Translations under genes and position numbers: made by a program
Part shown: in pieces, positions 28,958-39,558 of the stretch
Layout: every line of letters starts with the position of its first letter
Numbering within the stretch: the first letter of the stretch is position 1
Source of the DNA: Drosophila persimilis
Lineage: Eukaryota; Arthropoda; Insecta; Diptera; Drosophilidae
Assembly: GCF_003286085.1 (NCBI RefSeq)
Contig: NW_020825313.1
Coordinates: forward strand, 1,364,001-1,428,000
DNA length: 64,000 nucleotides
Reading direction: 5' to 3'
Notes under the pieces: generated by a model
What the model was told of the DNA's origin: nothing
The model's database searches: none
The model's input: the letters and a program-made list of their open reading frames with translations, nothing else

Positions 28958-30703
28958 TCAACCATCGCTCAAGTCGACGGCAAACCGTCGTGCAAGGGGT
29001 ATAGGGGGTGATGACATGGCTGGATCGGGATTTGATGGCCTTGGTTTCCATAGTTGATACTTCTCCCGGAAAATGAAGGCAATGATAAATAGAATTGATA
29101 TTGCTAGGGTTGCATAAGCAGCGAGTTGATGGTGCTGCACGGTGGTGAGACGGTGTGGCAGCTCGTGATGATTGATGGTTGATAGTTGCTGGCGTAGATC
29201 ATCAAGTTCTTGAAGAAAGTCTGATGTCTGGTTTTTCAGTTTCCACATTGGTGGCGAGGGTGATGTCTCCGGTGGGCTCACGTCACCAAACCGAGTGTAA
29301 GTCGATTTTACTTCGCTGATTGTGGTGCTGAAGGTGCTGATGCTTACTTCAGTATTGCGAGCAGTGCAACCAGGGGACACGGAAAGTAGACCAGTTCCTT
29401 CCAGTGTTATGGTTGACGGAACTCCGTTGTATACTGCTTGAAGATTAGTTGTAGAATGCGTTGCGAAGATCCATTTATTTGGATGCTGAGTTTTTAGCCA
29501 CACCGTGTCAGCTTTTGTGTGTGTTACCTGACACAGTGTTTCTGTTTTATTGTTAAACAGTTGAAACTCACAGCGATTGTCCACATTGAAGATCGTCTGA
29601 TGGTCAAAGCAGATGAACTCCTCGTTGTGTACTTTAAGACAACGTCGGAGTTCCTCTTGGGTAGTGCCCATGAACTGGTCTCGGTGGATGTTAACCGTTA
29701 CTATGGTGGTTCTGAGGTCAAATAGACTCCAGCTTGTTGAATCCCAAAACGGAATTGGGATGATGCTGAAAACTTCGAGCTGAGCTGTTGAGACCTGCGG
29801 TAGCGTCAGCTTGAAGATGACGTGTTTTGCAGTCGGGGTTCCTTCGGCTCGCATGATTCTGTATAGTTGAATCACCTCCTTCGTTGTGACCGGCAGCATT
29901 TGATCTTGTGGCAAATGATCCCGTATCTGGTCTAGTTGGTCAATTAGTTGCGCGGGAGACACCAGCGTGGGGCTTATTCTCCGATGATGAATACCGATTA
30001 GGACATCAGATATGTCGAACTGCATTCGTTGGAGAGTTGTTGTGAGCAGCGTTAATTGTGCTATTAGTCCTAAGTACGCTTGAGTCAGATGATCGCTGTG
30101 ATACGAACCTCTTTCTCGGTTGATAGTAGCCATATGCTGTTCCAAAAATTTTAGGCGATTATCAGTTGTTACTTTGTCTTTTCTGACTACGTTTATTGTC
30201 GCGTCGACAATTGATGTTTGGTTTTGGAGCAGATGTAGTAGAAAGTCTTCATTGGTTTTCACTTTCTCAATTACTTGAGTCATCTCTTCTGCGTATTTTG
30301 CGTCGAGAACACCAAAAAGACTGCTTGCTACATTTCCTATGATGTTCAGCGGCGATCTGCGTTTTCGACAGTTTTTCATTAAAACTCTTCCTGCTTGTAG
30401 CTCGTTATGCACATGTTGAAAGTGTTGAACCATGGAGTTACATGCCGGAACATTTTTTAGTTCAGGGCACATGTATCGTAACTCTGAAATTCCAGCAGAC
30501 ATTAGTTGCATATCCTTCCAATATGGGTCCAAGTCATAGTATACGATCATGGTCCACTCAGACGTTGCTATTCTTGATGTTCCAAGTTTCTCATAGAATA
30601 TTCCAGGCTTGTTTGCGAATTGTGTCACATTTATTGACTGTGACAATGCTAATGGAAGCATGAGCAACAGCACCACTAATGTTGATGTTATTGTAGGTGA
30701 CAA
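28958..30703 (-). CDS. env: BEL-A env-like glycoprotein, open frame
   Basis: The open frame is 581 codons. The first codon counted is TTG and the first ATG is at 30661 (567 residues). The true start may be supplied by splicing. Visible features: an N-terminal hydrophobic signal ('LVVLLLMLPLALSQ'), a furin-type RKRR site near residue 115, directly followed by a glycine-containing fusion-peptide-like segment ending LFGVLD (the pattern of baculovirus F-type proteins), several NxT/S sites, and a C-terminal membrane anchor ('LAISILFIIAFIF', about residue 535). It ends 24 bases before the 3' LTR. It is intact by reading frame, unlike the pol next to it. Confidence 0.8.
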   Translation of the reverse strand: MSPTITSTLVVLLLMLPLALSQSINVTQFANKPGIFYEKLGTSRIATSEWTMIVYYDLDPYWKDMQLMSAGISELRYMCPELKNVPACNSMVQHFQHVHNELQAGRVLMKNCRKRRSPLNIIGNVASSLFGVLDAKYAEEMTQVIEKVKTNEDFLLHLLQNQTSIVDATINVVRKDKVTTDNRLKFLEQHMATINRERGSYHSDHLTQAYLGLIAQLTLLTTTLQRMQFDISDVLIGIHHRRISPTLVSPAQLIDQLDQIRDHLPQDQMLPVTTKEVIQLYRIMRAEGTPTAKHVIFKLTLPQVSTAQLEVFSIIPIPFWDSTSWSLFDLRTTIVTVNIHRDQFMGTTQEELRRCLKVHNEEFICFDHQTIFNVDNRCEFQLFNNKTETLCQVTHTKADTVWLKTQHPNKWIFATHSTTNLQAVYNGVPSTITLEGTGLLSVSPGCTARNTEVSISTFSTTISEVKSTYTRFGDVSPPETSPSPPMWKLKNQTSDFLQELDDLRQQLSTINHHELPHRLTTVQHHQLAAYATLAISILFIIAFIFREKYQLWKPRPSNPDPAMSSPPIPLARRFAVDLSDG

Positions 30704-31080
30704 TTTTGTTGTTCGCTGTGTGGGTGGCTCATCAATCTCCGTGGTGGTACGTTTCCTTCAGGTACGATTGGTGAAGCGGTCTTCCATTTATGCCGAGCTT
30801 GCAATTCCTGGAGGTATTCTGTAGACCATTGTTTCCAGAATGAATGCTTTAGGCGCGATACCAATTCCCAGCGCTTGACCAATGTTCTTCCTTGATGATC
30901 AGTATTGACGTCAGGAGGCGTTGTCAATGGTTCACCAATCAAGAAGTGTCCTGGGGTGAGCGCTGTTGTATCAGTGGGATCATTTGACATAGGAGTGATG
31001 GGTCGAGAGTTGAGAATTGCTTCAATTTCGATTATCACTGTGTTTAGTTCTTCAAATGTCAATGAGGCTGTGTTGGTGGT
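30688..31080 (-). pseudogene. BEL-A pol C-terminal fragment (integrase tail)
   Basis: 'IEIEAILNSRPITPMS', 'ALTPGHFLIGEPL' and 'FWKQWSTEYLQELQARHKW' are hallmark BEL/Pao integrase C-terminal motifs. The final barrel domain is missing because the reading jumps after KW into the env start region. Its upstream side is cut by the BEL-B LTR at 31081. Function is lost. Confidence 0.8.
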
Positions 31081-31391
31081 TGAAAAATTAGAAGAGTTTT
31101 TCTAATCAATTACCGAAAACTTTGGTTGGCTGTAATTTAAATTATTTATTTGGCGGGGCGAAAAAATTGATACGCTCGATCTAATTCAAGGTTGGCGAAC
31201 AACTATATTTTCTTTACAATTCAAATCTCTTACTCTAGCTAACCTACGGTGGCAAAGCGGGGCGAATTCGCCAAGAGCGAGAGAGCGAGCTTTTATTGCG
31301 CTCCCGCTTTGCCCAAGCCTAACTTACACTAGACTTCATAATTCAGATCAATAACTAATAATTGTGGCCATGGATGGAAGGTCACGCAACA
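31081..31391 (-). repeat. BEL-B 3' LTR, 311 bp
   Basis: Window strand TGAAAAATTAGAAG...CACGCAACA, so TG...CA ends on both strands. It is highly similar to 33998-34307, with small indels and substitutions. A purine-rich tract (GGGGCCGG on the minus strand) adjoins its inner end. Confidence 0.85.
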
Positions 31392-31419
31392 CCGGCCCCG
31401 TTGAACGCCTGCATCGGCT

Positions 31420-32580
31420 TCAACACATTGGGAGCGGCGCTAATTTGTGTATGGCCCGCCGAAAAACCGCTCCAGTGCTAGTCCTTATTTCGACGACCCT
31501 GACCATGCCGTCCTCTCCTGCGTGCGTGGCGATGACCCTCCCCACGAGCCACTCCTGAGGCGGCAGATTGTCCTCGGCCACGATGACGAGGTCTCCTTCC
31601 TCGAGGTTCGGTTGCTGCTGGTGCCATTTGCCCCGAATTTGCAGCCCCAGGACATATTCGCGGGACCATCGCTGCCAAAACGCTTGCTTGACTGACGAGA
31701 CAAGTCGCCATCGCCGCAAGCAACTGAGACTCTCCTGGTCCGGAGTCCGCAGTGCTGGGGGGGCGATTAGCGACCCGCCTGTCAGCAGGTGCCCGGGTGT
31801 TAGGAGCGCGCTGCCTACCGCCCGTAGGAGTAGGCTCTTGGCAGTTTTTACACCTGCCTCCCATAGCCCTCCCATGTGAGGAGCTCGCGGCGGTATGAAC
31901 GCAAATTCGCATCCGTTCTTTGACGCGAAGTCGCGAATTGCGTCTCCTTGCTCCTTGAGCCTGATCCGCAGAGCGCTGAGATGGCGGCTCGCCCCGACGA
32001 AGTTCGTCCCGTTGTCGCAATGAACGACTTGGGGATATCCTCGGCGCCCGACGAACATTTGAAAAGCCAACAAAAAACAATCAGTGGTTAGATCGGAAAG
32101 TATTTCTAGGTGAACCGCCTTGGACGCAAAACAAACAAAAAGCGCAATGTATGACTTGTATGGGGGCCTTCCGCGAATTTTCAATGTCGTGTGCACTGGT
32201 CCACAAAAATCAACGCCGCAAATTGAAAATGGGCGGAGAGCACGCAGTCGATCTGCGGGTAAATTCCCCATGAGTTGCGTCAGCAATCGAGGCTTGCATT
32301 TAAAACAGCGCATACATGATCGAACTGTCTGACGGCAGACCTCCTGAGCGTTCACTATCCACACGCTCTGTCGAAGGATGCTCACAAGTGCTCGTGGGCC
32401 GACATGAAAATTCGAATGGTGCAGATGACGAATATAGGTTCGCACGAATTGCGAGCGCTTAGTCAAAAGCAGAGGAAACTTGGCATCGTATGATATAGGA
32501 GCTTTGGCTAGTCGCCCCCCCACTCGCAACAACGAAAAGTTACACCAAGTCCCTGTGTCTTCATGGATGAATGGGTTCAA
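31420..32580 (-). pseudogene. BEL-B integrase
   Basis: A 386-residue open frame with the HHCC finger ('RHLHHSNFHVGPRALVS...CMRCFKC') and core residues in 'ICGVDFCGPVH', 'QVVHCDNGTNFVG' and 'PHMGGLWEAGVKTAK' (D, D, E). The C-terminal motif is 'FWQRWSREYVLGLQIRGKWH', followed by a barrel-like tail ('EEGDLVIVAEDNLPPQEW'). Between 'SLLLRAVG' and 'LLTPGHLL' about 45 residues usual in BEL integrases are missing, in frame. The frame is long but this deletion hits a conserved helix, so activity is doubtful. Confidence 0.85.
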
Positions 32581-32680
32581 CCGCTGAAGACTAGGACCAA
32601 TTGTAGATCCTTTCCTAACCTTTTCGATTTCTCCTTGATACTCGTGATGCTGGACGATTTCGACAATTTTATAAAAAGCT

Positions 32681-33157
32681 TCATTGTATTGTATTCATAG
32701 CAATATCTGCTGGGTTCTGTTTCGTGGGTACATGCCGCCACGTAGCATCATCTGACCACTCTTGAATCTCAGCCACTCTATTTGAAACGAAAGTCGACAA
32801 CGACGATGGATGAGACCGGATCCAATGGAGAGTTACCTCTGAATCCGACCAATAAACGACTCGTTCAATGGGCACGTTTAATAGGGGCTTGATTCTGTGA
32901 CAGAGATCTGCGAGAAGGTGAGCGGCACATAACTCAAGCCTTGGGAGCGTTTTGGTCTTGAGCGGCGCTACTTTGGATTTCGAAGTCAACAATGATATTT
33001 TTAAACCTTCTGCAGTTCTGCTACGTATATAGACGCACGCTCCATACGCTCTTATGGAGGCGTCAGCAAAGGCATGTATTTGAACCGGTGACATCGGATC
33101 GGAATACACAAACCGAGATATGGATATGTCTTCCAATTGAGATAGTGTATTTTTCAA
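32681..33157 (-). pseudogene. BEL-B RNase H region
   Basis: 'VQIHAFADASIRAYGACVYI' (first catalytic Asp), 'LPRLELCAAHLLADL' (Glu), 'VYWSDSEVTLHWI' (Asp) and 'HVPTKQNPADIA' form the BEL RNase H set. It continues in the same frame as the RT part to the right but is parted from it by a TGA at 33164-33166. After 'NPADIA' the sequence jumps to the integrase leader, which removes the RNase H end. Confidence 0.8.
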
Positions 33158-33163
33158 CTTATT

Positions 33164-33600
33164 TCACGCTGTTTCCAAATGCAGCGGGATCGACTCATCC
33201 CAATCTAGTTTGTTAAGCCAAAGCTCCTGCAATAGGATCTTGCCTTTTATAACGATAGGACTTAATAAACCAAGGGGGTCAAAAAACTTTGATGTCACCG
33301 ATAGTATGTTCCGTTTTGTCGCTCGGAGACCCATAACTGAATTGTCAATTTTGAACTTAAAGGCATCGTCAGTAGGTAACCATGAGATTTCTAACGCCTT
33401 TGTCGACTCTGAATCCGAGATTGTTATGGGTTTGGCTGTGCTCTCAGATGCGGTGATCTCGGGTGAGTTTGAAAACCACTTAGTCAACTCCTTAGAACCT
33501 GAGACACTTCGGACTTAATTGCCCTTAGCTCCTCTACGCACGCAGCACCAGTCAACAAGTCATCGACGTAAAAGTCGGACCCAATAACGTGATTGCAGTA
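33164..33600 (-). pseudogene. BEL-B RT palm and thumb
   Basis: The minus strand at 33541-33600 reads 'GSDFYVDDLLTGA', the YVDD catalytic motif typical of BEL/Pao RT. After a frame change near 33488, 'TKRNILSVTSKFFDPLGLLS' (33164-33487) is the conserved region just after the palm. Everything upstream of the YVDD motif is deleted. Confidence 0.8.
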
Positions 33601-33997
33601 AACGAAAGATGTATGTATGTACATATAACTGTTGCGTCCAAATAGCGGTTCACATATGTCTGTATGTGTCGATATGTATGTATTTAAGTGTGTTTAGTTA
33701 TATTTATGCGATTAATAATAAAATGCATGCAATCAAGCTCTACTATATGTACATATATCATACGTCTGTGCCTAGAATTGACGGCGATGTCCAATGTTTT
33801 AGCACAAGACACCTCAAAGAAAGATCTGAATGTCTTTTGCTCAGCCTTCAATTTTCTGCACAAATACCTCTGATTCCTCTTTTGGATCTTTGAATCCAAC
33901 TGCCAACGAATATGTTTCCATATACTGCAATTTCTTGTGTCACTGTCACTTATTGTTGCTGCCTATAATTAACTTTACAGTCCACCCGCGGGCGCCA
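33601..33997 (-). other. BEL-B leader, gag start remnant and primer site
   Basis: 33980-33997 on the minus strand begins TGGCGCCCGCGGGTGGAC directly inside the LTR and is the primer-site candidate. 33684-33899 holds a gag N-terminal-like reading (KLKAEQKTFRSFFE) in broken frames. 33601-33730 is AT-rich with ATGTATGTAC-type runs and no coding signal. RT directly follows this, so most of gag and all protease are gone. Confidence 0.6.
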
Positions 33998-34307
33998 TGA
34001 AAAATTAGAAGAGTTTTTCTAATGAATTAACCGAAAACTTTGGGTGGCTGTAATTTAATTATTTATTCGGCGGGGCGAAAATGGATACGCTCGATCTATT
34101 TCAATGTTAGCGAACAACTATATTTCCTTCACAATTCAAAATCTCTTACTCTAGCTAACCTACGGTGGCAAAGCGGGGCGAATTCGCCAAGAGCGAGAGA
34201 GCGAGCTTTTATTGCGCTCCCGCTTTGCCCTAGCCTAACTTACACTAGACTTCATAATTCAGATCAATAACTAATAATTGTGGCCATGGATGGAAGGTCA
34301 CGCAACA
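33998..34307 (-). repeat. BEL-B 5' LTR, 310 bp
   Basis: TGAAAAATTAGAAG...CACGCAACA, paired with 31081-31391. The visible differences between the two LTRs (several substitutions and 1-3 base indels) show the insertion is not brand new. Confidence 0.85.
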
Positions 34308-34508
34308 GCAATAAAGTAGATAGTTTATTGCTTGATCCCTTTTGGTGGGTTCCAGTTCGAGTTCGAGGTGGGTTCTTAGTTGCTAATGTAATTTTCGTGT
34401 CGTCATATTCATTCACATGAAGTGACATGGACAATTTTATTTATGAGTATTTGTGTATGAGAATATACAATTCGTAATATTCATTAAATATATGTCAGTG
34501 GCTGAACA
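34308..34508 (-). repeat. Truncated BEL-A 5' LTR
   Basis: Matches 28722-28933, starting TGTTCAGCCACTGACATATA at 34508 on the minus strand. A ~20-base segment after 'TTTTGGTGGGTTC' differs. It is cut where BEL-B's LTR begins. Confidence 0.75.
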
Positions 34509-34537
34509 GATAAGCTTTATCAAAGCTCACAAGATCA

Positions 34538-35545
34538 TCAACTCGAATTTTTTACGGCGTAGTTCTCGGCTGTAATTTTGGGAGTTAGCCGTGGATAATT
34601 AAAATACAAGAAGGCACGACAAGCGTCGAATATTACTTCTCGGCTTCGAAGATAATAGATATTTTCGTTTCGAACATGCTTCTGTTTCATTGCTTCGGCA
34701 GCGGTCTTGCGAATTAGCTCGAAGGAATCGTCGCGATCAAAGACTACAGTTCGGTCCTCCAACATATTGAGGTTTCGTAGGAGTTGATAAGTGGAACCGC
34801 CAGTAATCATGTTTTGGCCAAAAGCAACACGATATGGGCAACTTTTGATGGCTGCATGCACACTGGACCGTAACGCACAAGTAATGAAGCTATTTTGCTC
34901 ATCCCAATTGGATTGATCGGGCTTAATGTATGCTTTGATAGCAGCGAGTACCGAGCGATTTACCCACTCTGAGGCATTGGTTTGGGGGCGTACGAATGTC
35001 GAATTTGGTATTTCGCTAACAGATCATTGAAATTGTGTGACTTGAATTGAAGACCGTTATCTACACTATCACTTCCGGGACTCCAAAGCAATGAAACAGG
35101 TCTTCCTCCATGAACCGAGTTACAGCATCCGCCGTACATTTCTTTACCATTTTTAGGAAAGGAAATTTAGAAAAATGATCGAGTACTACAAAAATGCCTA
35201 TATTCGACTTCGGGGGTACATACCTAGAAAATCGACGTAAAGTTTTTGAAATAGACGAAAGGTCTCTCCTTCTTTGCCCATTGGCGGACGTAGAGGACGA
35301 TTGGGGTGCTTACAACATTTGCACACGTCGCAGTTGTTTATAAAGGCTTTTAAATCGCCCACTAAATTTGGCCAATAATAGAAGCGGCTAACTCGTTCTA
35401 GCGTCTTATTGATCCCACTGTGAGAAGCTAAGGGATGAAGCACTTCTGTCACCAGATCTCTAAGAACCCACAGTTTCCAGCACATGTCGTCACTAATTTG
35501 TTCACCAGTGGCGTGTTCAGCTCGACGATAAAGAAGGTTATCCAT
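34538..35545 (-). pseudogene. E-B integrase
   Basis: The zinc finger region lies in 35198-35545 ('HPLASHSGINKTLERVSRFY', 'NNCDVCK'). The core is in broken frames: 'SDN(G)LQF' is damaged near 35050-35060 and the third acidic region sits at about 34960-34980. The tail with 'CPYRVAFGQNMITGGSTYQL' is at 34538-34861. About 50 bases around 34885-34935 are present here and absent in E-A. Many indels make it non-functional. Confidence 0.75.
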
Positions 35546-36054
35546 TACATTTACATCAGGTCAACGATCTGGATTAGCTTGAATTTTCGAAATGAGTTCC
35601 TGATAGATTTTTTAGATTGAACGTCTACTAGGCTATCAATGCCACTTTAAGATAAGTCTTCGGTATGCACTCGTGATAAGGCATCCGGAACGATGTACTG
35701 ACTACCCTTTCTATGAAAAATCTTAAAGGTGAAGCCCTACAGTTTCAGTGCCCATCGAGCTAGTCTCGAGTTTAGGTCTGTCTGTGACATGAGCCATTTT
35801 AATGAGGCATGATCGGTAATAATGGAAAACTGATGCCCCTCTACATATGCTCTAAATTTCTTGACGCACATTACCACTGCCAAACACTGGTACCAACCAG
35901 TGAGACCCAAGAACCTGCGGACTTGTTTCACATATCGGGGGACCGGAAACTCTTGAAACGCTTGGACTTTCTCCACATATGTCTGGATAGTTTCTTTGCC
36001 TATAACATGGCCTAGGTATTTGACCTCCTTTAGGTAAAATTTGGACTTCTCCAC
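35546..36054 (-). pseudogene. E-B RNase H / RT thumb fusion remnant
   Basis: The reading begins in the RT thumb (KSKFYLKEVKYLGHVIGKET, FLGLTGWY) and jumps into late RNase H ('CLAVVMCVKKFRAYVEGHQF', 'IITDHASLKWLM'). The middle of RNase H is therefore deleted, in frame. The lost part differs from that lost in E-A. 35546-35736 holds the damaged linker to integrase. Confidence 0.7.
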
Positions 36055-36655
36055 GTTAATGGTCAGACCTGCTACGCGTAATCGGGCGGACAGGACATTG
36101 AGAACTTGAATATGCTGCTCAAATGATTCAGATTATCACCAACAAGTCGTCTAGGTAAATAAATATCTCATTTCGTAGAGATGGCGGTTTCTTTTTATCC
36201 ATCATCGTTTGGGGTGCATTACACAACCCAAAGGGCAGGACCGTGTACTGATACAACGGGCGCCCTGGGATGGTAAACGCCGTTTTTTCACGAGCGCTTA
36301 CTTCCAGCGAAATTTCCCAATAGGCATCCTTCAAATCGATGCTTGAGATGAACTCAGCTCGAGGAAGCCGACTGAGAATGCCATCGATCAATGGCATGGG
36401 ATAAGCGTTCTTAACAGTGACTTCGTTAAGTTTCCGACTGTCGATGCATAATCGCACCTTTCCAGGTTTACGAACGAGGACCACGGGTGACGACCATGCG
36501 CTATCTGATTCTTCGATAACTCCAAGAGCTAACATTCGGTCTACCTCTACGTACATCAGCCTTTCTACGACTGGAGACTCGGCATAATGTCGTTGTTTTA
36601 TTGCCTTAGCGTTGCCCACTTCAATTTCGTGCGACAACCAGACCTTGATTCGCAA
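36055..36655 (-). pseudogene. E-B reverse transcriptase core
   Basis: Same RT as 14970-15635: 'SSIDLKDAYWEISL', 'FGLCNAPQTM', 'IFIYLDDLLVI'. Between 'APQTM' and 'IFIYLDD' the sequence reads MDKKKPPSLRNE instead of the E-A residues. The frame breaks just after YLDD at about 36128-36140. Confidence 0.75.
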
Positions 36656-37076
36656 AGGATGGAAACGAGTTGACCGTCTCTGCTAACTGAGCTTGCTGCT
36701 GCTTCGACAAACACACATGTAACGTACTATCGAATGCTAAACCTGATAACTCTGGACTGGATGCTTTATGGGCTAGAAAAGCAGGTAACAAATTAAAACG
36801 AGACCAAAAGTCTATGCCTAGATATAGGTCTTGCGCCCAGGATGGGACTACAAACAATTTCAATACTTTCTTCTGGCCTTGAAAACCCACTTCGGTGGTG
36901 ACCTTGCCAATTATTGGCTGGCTCTGCCCATCCGCCGTACTTACTGCTGCTCTCACAGGCTTGATCTGGTTCGGATTCTGAACCAGGTCGGCTGCAAACA
37001 TCCTACCTATGCAACTTATGGATGCACCGGTATCCATCAGTCCACTGAGCGTCCTTCCCAGTACGGTGACTTCCAC
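36621..37076 (-). CDS. E-B protease 1
   Basis: A 151-residue open frame that begins MEVTVLGRTLSGLMDTGASI, with the catalytic D-T-G intact, and 'YLGIDFWSRFNLLPAF'. It is the best preserved protease of the four E units. It ends in the linker to RT, overlapping the RT frame at 36621-36655 as in E-A, so the pr-RT frame break predates block duplication. Confidence 0.8.
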   Translation of the reverse strand: MEVTVLGRTLSGLMDTGASISCIGRMFAADLVQNPNQIKPVRAAVSTADGQSQPIIGKVTTEVGFQGQKKVLKLFVVPSWAQDLYLGIDFWSRFNLLPAFLAHKASSPELSGLAFDSTLHVCLSKQQQAQLAETVNSFPSFANQGLVVARN

Positions 37077-37115
37077 ATAGGGTCGCCAGTACCTTTACGT
37101 ATTAACGACTGACGC

Positions 37116-37525
37116 CTATACGTTAGAGCACTCGTTTTTGACAGTTTGCCGATATTGGAGCAATCGCTTTCGAGATCGAGTCGTTAGTTGAATTCTTTCC
37201 CTACTTGGGGTTAAAATACAAGTGTGTGAAGGAATGTCTGGGAGTTTTTGTAAGTCCGGGAGTAATGGAACTGTCGAAACGTCCATTAAATGGTGTTCGT
37301 TGCTTTCGAACTGTTTGGTTTGCGTGCACCTGTCGATTGTGCATGGCTTGACGAGTTTTTTGGATCGTTGCACCTAGAGCACGACGATTTATGCGTATCC
37401 CGTTTGCCACAGAAGTAACAAAAGACGGTGCGATCACCTACGCAGTCTTGATACCGATGCCCCTGACAACCACAGTTTGTAACGAACCTAAAAGGGTTCG
37501 ATACAATCCGTCCCCCGACATATAA
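37116..37525 (-). pseudogene. E-B nucleocapsid 1
   Basis: Identical in reading to unit 1 of E-A, including 'FCYFCGKRDTHKSSC'. It is interrupted on its right by the F LTR. Confidence 0.75.
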
Positions 37526-38182
37526 TGAGCTTATCACACCACACCCCGCAACCAACGCCCCCCCTCTACACGTAGCCACCGATCGACACGCGCCGACTCC
37601 ATAACGCTGACCAAAGACATCAGGTCACACGGACTTCCCCCACTCCAGGCCAAGTGCAGTCTTCCGGGTTCATCAACTGCGGAAAGATGACACCGCGGAA
37701 GTTTCCGACGGTCACCAAGAACGACGAAGTGCCCCGACCCCGACGCGGAAGTGCACTTTCGAACTCGCGGACTCAGCAATACGGGCTTATAAAAAGACGA
37801 CGACCAGAACCAAGAAACAACTGGCGCAGAAACTCGGTTCGGAGTACAGACGTTGTACCAGGAACCTACGGGAAACACCGGCGACCAATCAAACTAAGTT
37901 AATTTAAAGTGCTAAGGTTTATAATAAAGTGTCAAATTATCAGAGTAACACCCAATTGCGTAAGTTCATTCCAACTAGCCGAGGCACCGACACACCCCAC
38001 CCCGAGTCCACGCACGCCGTTCCGTATACACGACGAGAGACGCCCACTCTAGCCCCGATCCACCTCTCTACGATAGGCCACCCCCGACCATTCCTTAAGG
38101 TTCCATCTATATCTACAAATTTCTTGTGGATTGACCCCTGTATGTGAATGAGCTTACCTCAGCCTGAAATAGGTCCATCACA
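37526..38182 (+). repeat. F 5' LTR in E-B (plus strand)
   Basis: Same as 16506-17162, with TATA (CTTATAAAAAG) and an intact AATAAA (37923-37928). The tRNA-Lys-type primer site TGGCGCCCGAGCAG follows at 38185. Confidence 0.75.
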
Positions 38183-38184
38183 AG

Positions 38185-38202
38185 TGGCGCCCGAGCAGTC
38201 AC
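38185..38202 (+). promoter_or_regulatory. F primer binding site in E-B
   Basis: TGGCGCCCGAGCAGTCAC, as at 17165-17182. Confidence 0.7.
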
Positions 38203-38481
38203 CCAAGGGAACGTCAGCGAGGGTTTGTGGAATAAAACCCCACGGCCACTAGAGAAGAACACAAGATAACAACCCAAAGAAAACCCCGACCTCGCACAAT
38301 ACCAACGGCAAGAGTTGCGCAACGAGCAGACGAAAGCGCGACACAGAGACAGAGAAACGCGAACAGTGCCGTCACCCCCGAGAAGAAATTCGAAGCGTCA
38401 GCCGCGAAGCTCGACACAGTGCCCTAGTGAAAGAAAAGCGCAAGCCCAGCGAAACAGCCAACTCGAGTAACAATCGGAGCG

Positions 38482-39010
38482 ATGGAATCTTATACAGAGG
38501 AACAGCCCGTGGGTATTACCCTGGAGAATTTGTCGCCAACCCAGGGGTGAGTACCGGCTGGATACACAAACGCCGCCGAGAGGAGCTGGAGTCCTTCGCT
38601 GAGGAATTCGGATTCAGCCGCGAGGGTAACGTGGAAGATTTGCGGAGAAATTTCGCCGAACTAGTCGCCGGGCCCCTCGAACACGATGCGTGGGTCAGGT
38701 TGACAGAGCTCGAGCGGCAGTACGCCAGATCTCCAGGACGAGCCAGATCGCCCCAGCCCGACACCTCAGCACTAACGGAGAAGCGGAAGACGGACCCCAA
38801 ACTCAGCCTACAAGTTTCGGGAGTCATGGAGGGCAAAGCCAGCACCTCACCGACATCGATAACCGTCAAAGATCTACCGAAGCCCCCGCCCCCGAAGCCA
38901 AGGCCTTCGCCCATGAGAAGGATCTTGCCGATAGCAGGAGGAAATGGCCCCACAGACGGTCATTACTACAGTCACGCCGCACAGATGGCGGAACGGAGCC
39001 GAAAGTGGGA
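38482..39010 (+). pseudogene. gag: F gag N-terminal fragment in E-B
   Basis: Fuller version of 17430-17890. It keeps the 14 residues lost in E-A ('ELESFAEEFGFSREG' region), which completes a SAP-like helix pair with 'VEDLRRNFAELV'. The same frame break after 'LENLSPTQG' is present. The frame runs into E protease sequence at about 39015. The leader upstream (38300-38330) has ~30 bases absent from E-A. Confidence 0.7.
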
Positions 39011-39014
39011 AAGT

Positions 39015-39519
39015 GGGTTGTTTTATTGCCTTAGCGTCAACTTAACTTAGCCTTAACTTCAATTTCGTGCGACAACCACACCAGACCTTGATTCGCAAAG
39101 GAGGGAAACAAGTTGACAGTCTCTGCTAACTGAGCTTGCTGCTGCTTCGACAAACACACATGTAACATACTATCGAGTGCTAAACCTGATAACTCTGGAC
39201 TGGATGATTTATGGGCTAGAAAAGCAGGTAACAAATTAAAACGAGACCAAAAGTCTATGCCTAGATATAGGTCTTGCGCCCAGGATGGGACTACAAACAA
39301 TTTCAATACTTTCTTCTGGCCTTGAAAACCCACTTCGGTGGTGACCTTGCCAATTATTGGCTGGCTCTGCCCATCCGCCGTACTTACTGCTGCTCTCACA
39401 GGCTTGATCTGGTTCGGATTCTGAACCAGGTCGGCTGCAAACATCCTACCTATGCAACTTATGGATGCACCGGTATCCATCAGTCCACTGAGCGTCCTTC
39501 CCAGTACGGTGACTTCCAC
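39015..39519 (-). CDS. E-B protease 2
   Basis: An open frame of 160 residues with MDTGASISCIG intact and 'YLGIDFWSRFNLLPAF'. The left end is altered: after 'GLVWLSHEIEV' the linker runs into the junction with F gag ('AACTTAACTTAGCC' region, 39030-39055), so no RT follows this copy. It is an orphan protease fragment. Confidence 0.75.
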
Positions 39520-39558
39520 ATAGGGTCGCCAGTCCTTAGACGTATTAACGACTGACGC

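Larger units (their letters stand above)
31081..34307 (-). mobile_element. BEL-B: internally deleted BEL/Pao element with both LTRs
   Basis: Two ~310-base LTRs (31081-31391, 33998-34307) bound a 2.6-kb interior with a gag start, RT, RNase H and integrase relics on the minus strand. A primer site and a purine tract sit at the expected ends. The flanking bases (GTGGT left, GCAAT right) do not form a target duplication. Flanking BEL-A sequence is pol on the left but LTR on the right, so a deletion or recombination followed insertion. Confidence 0.8.
28311..34513 (-). mobile_element. BEL-A: BEL/Pao element with env, interrupted and truncated
   Basis: A minus-strand element whose 3' LTR (28316-28933), env and pol end are present. 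A second BEL element (31081-34307) fills the centre. A truncated 5' LTR closes the right side (34308-34508, matching 28722-28933). GATAA at 28311-28315 and 34509-34513 is a candidate 5-base target duplication, and copy A shows the site without insertion (13235-13265). Gag, protease and RT have been lost. The LTR start TGTTCAGCC resembles roo-type LTR starts. Confidence 0.75.
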
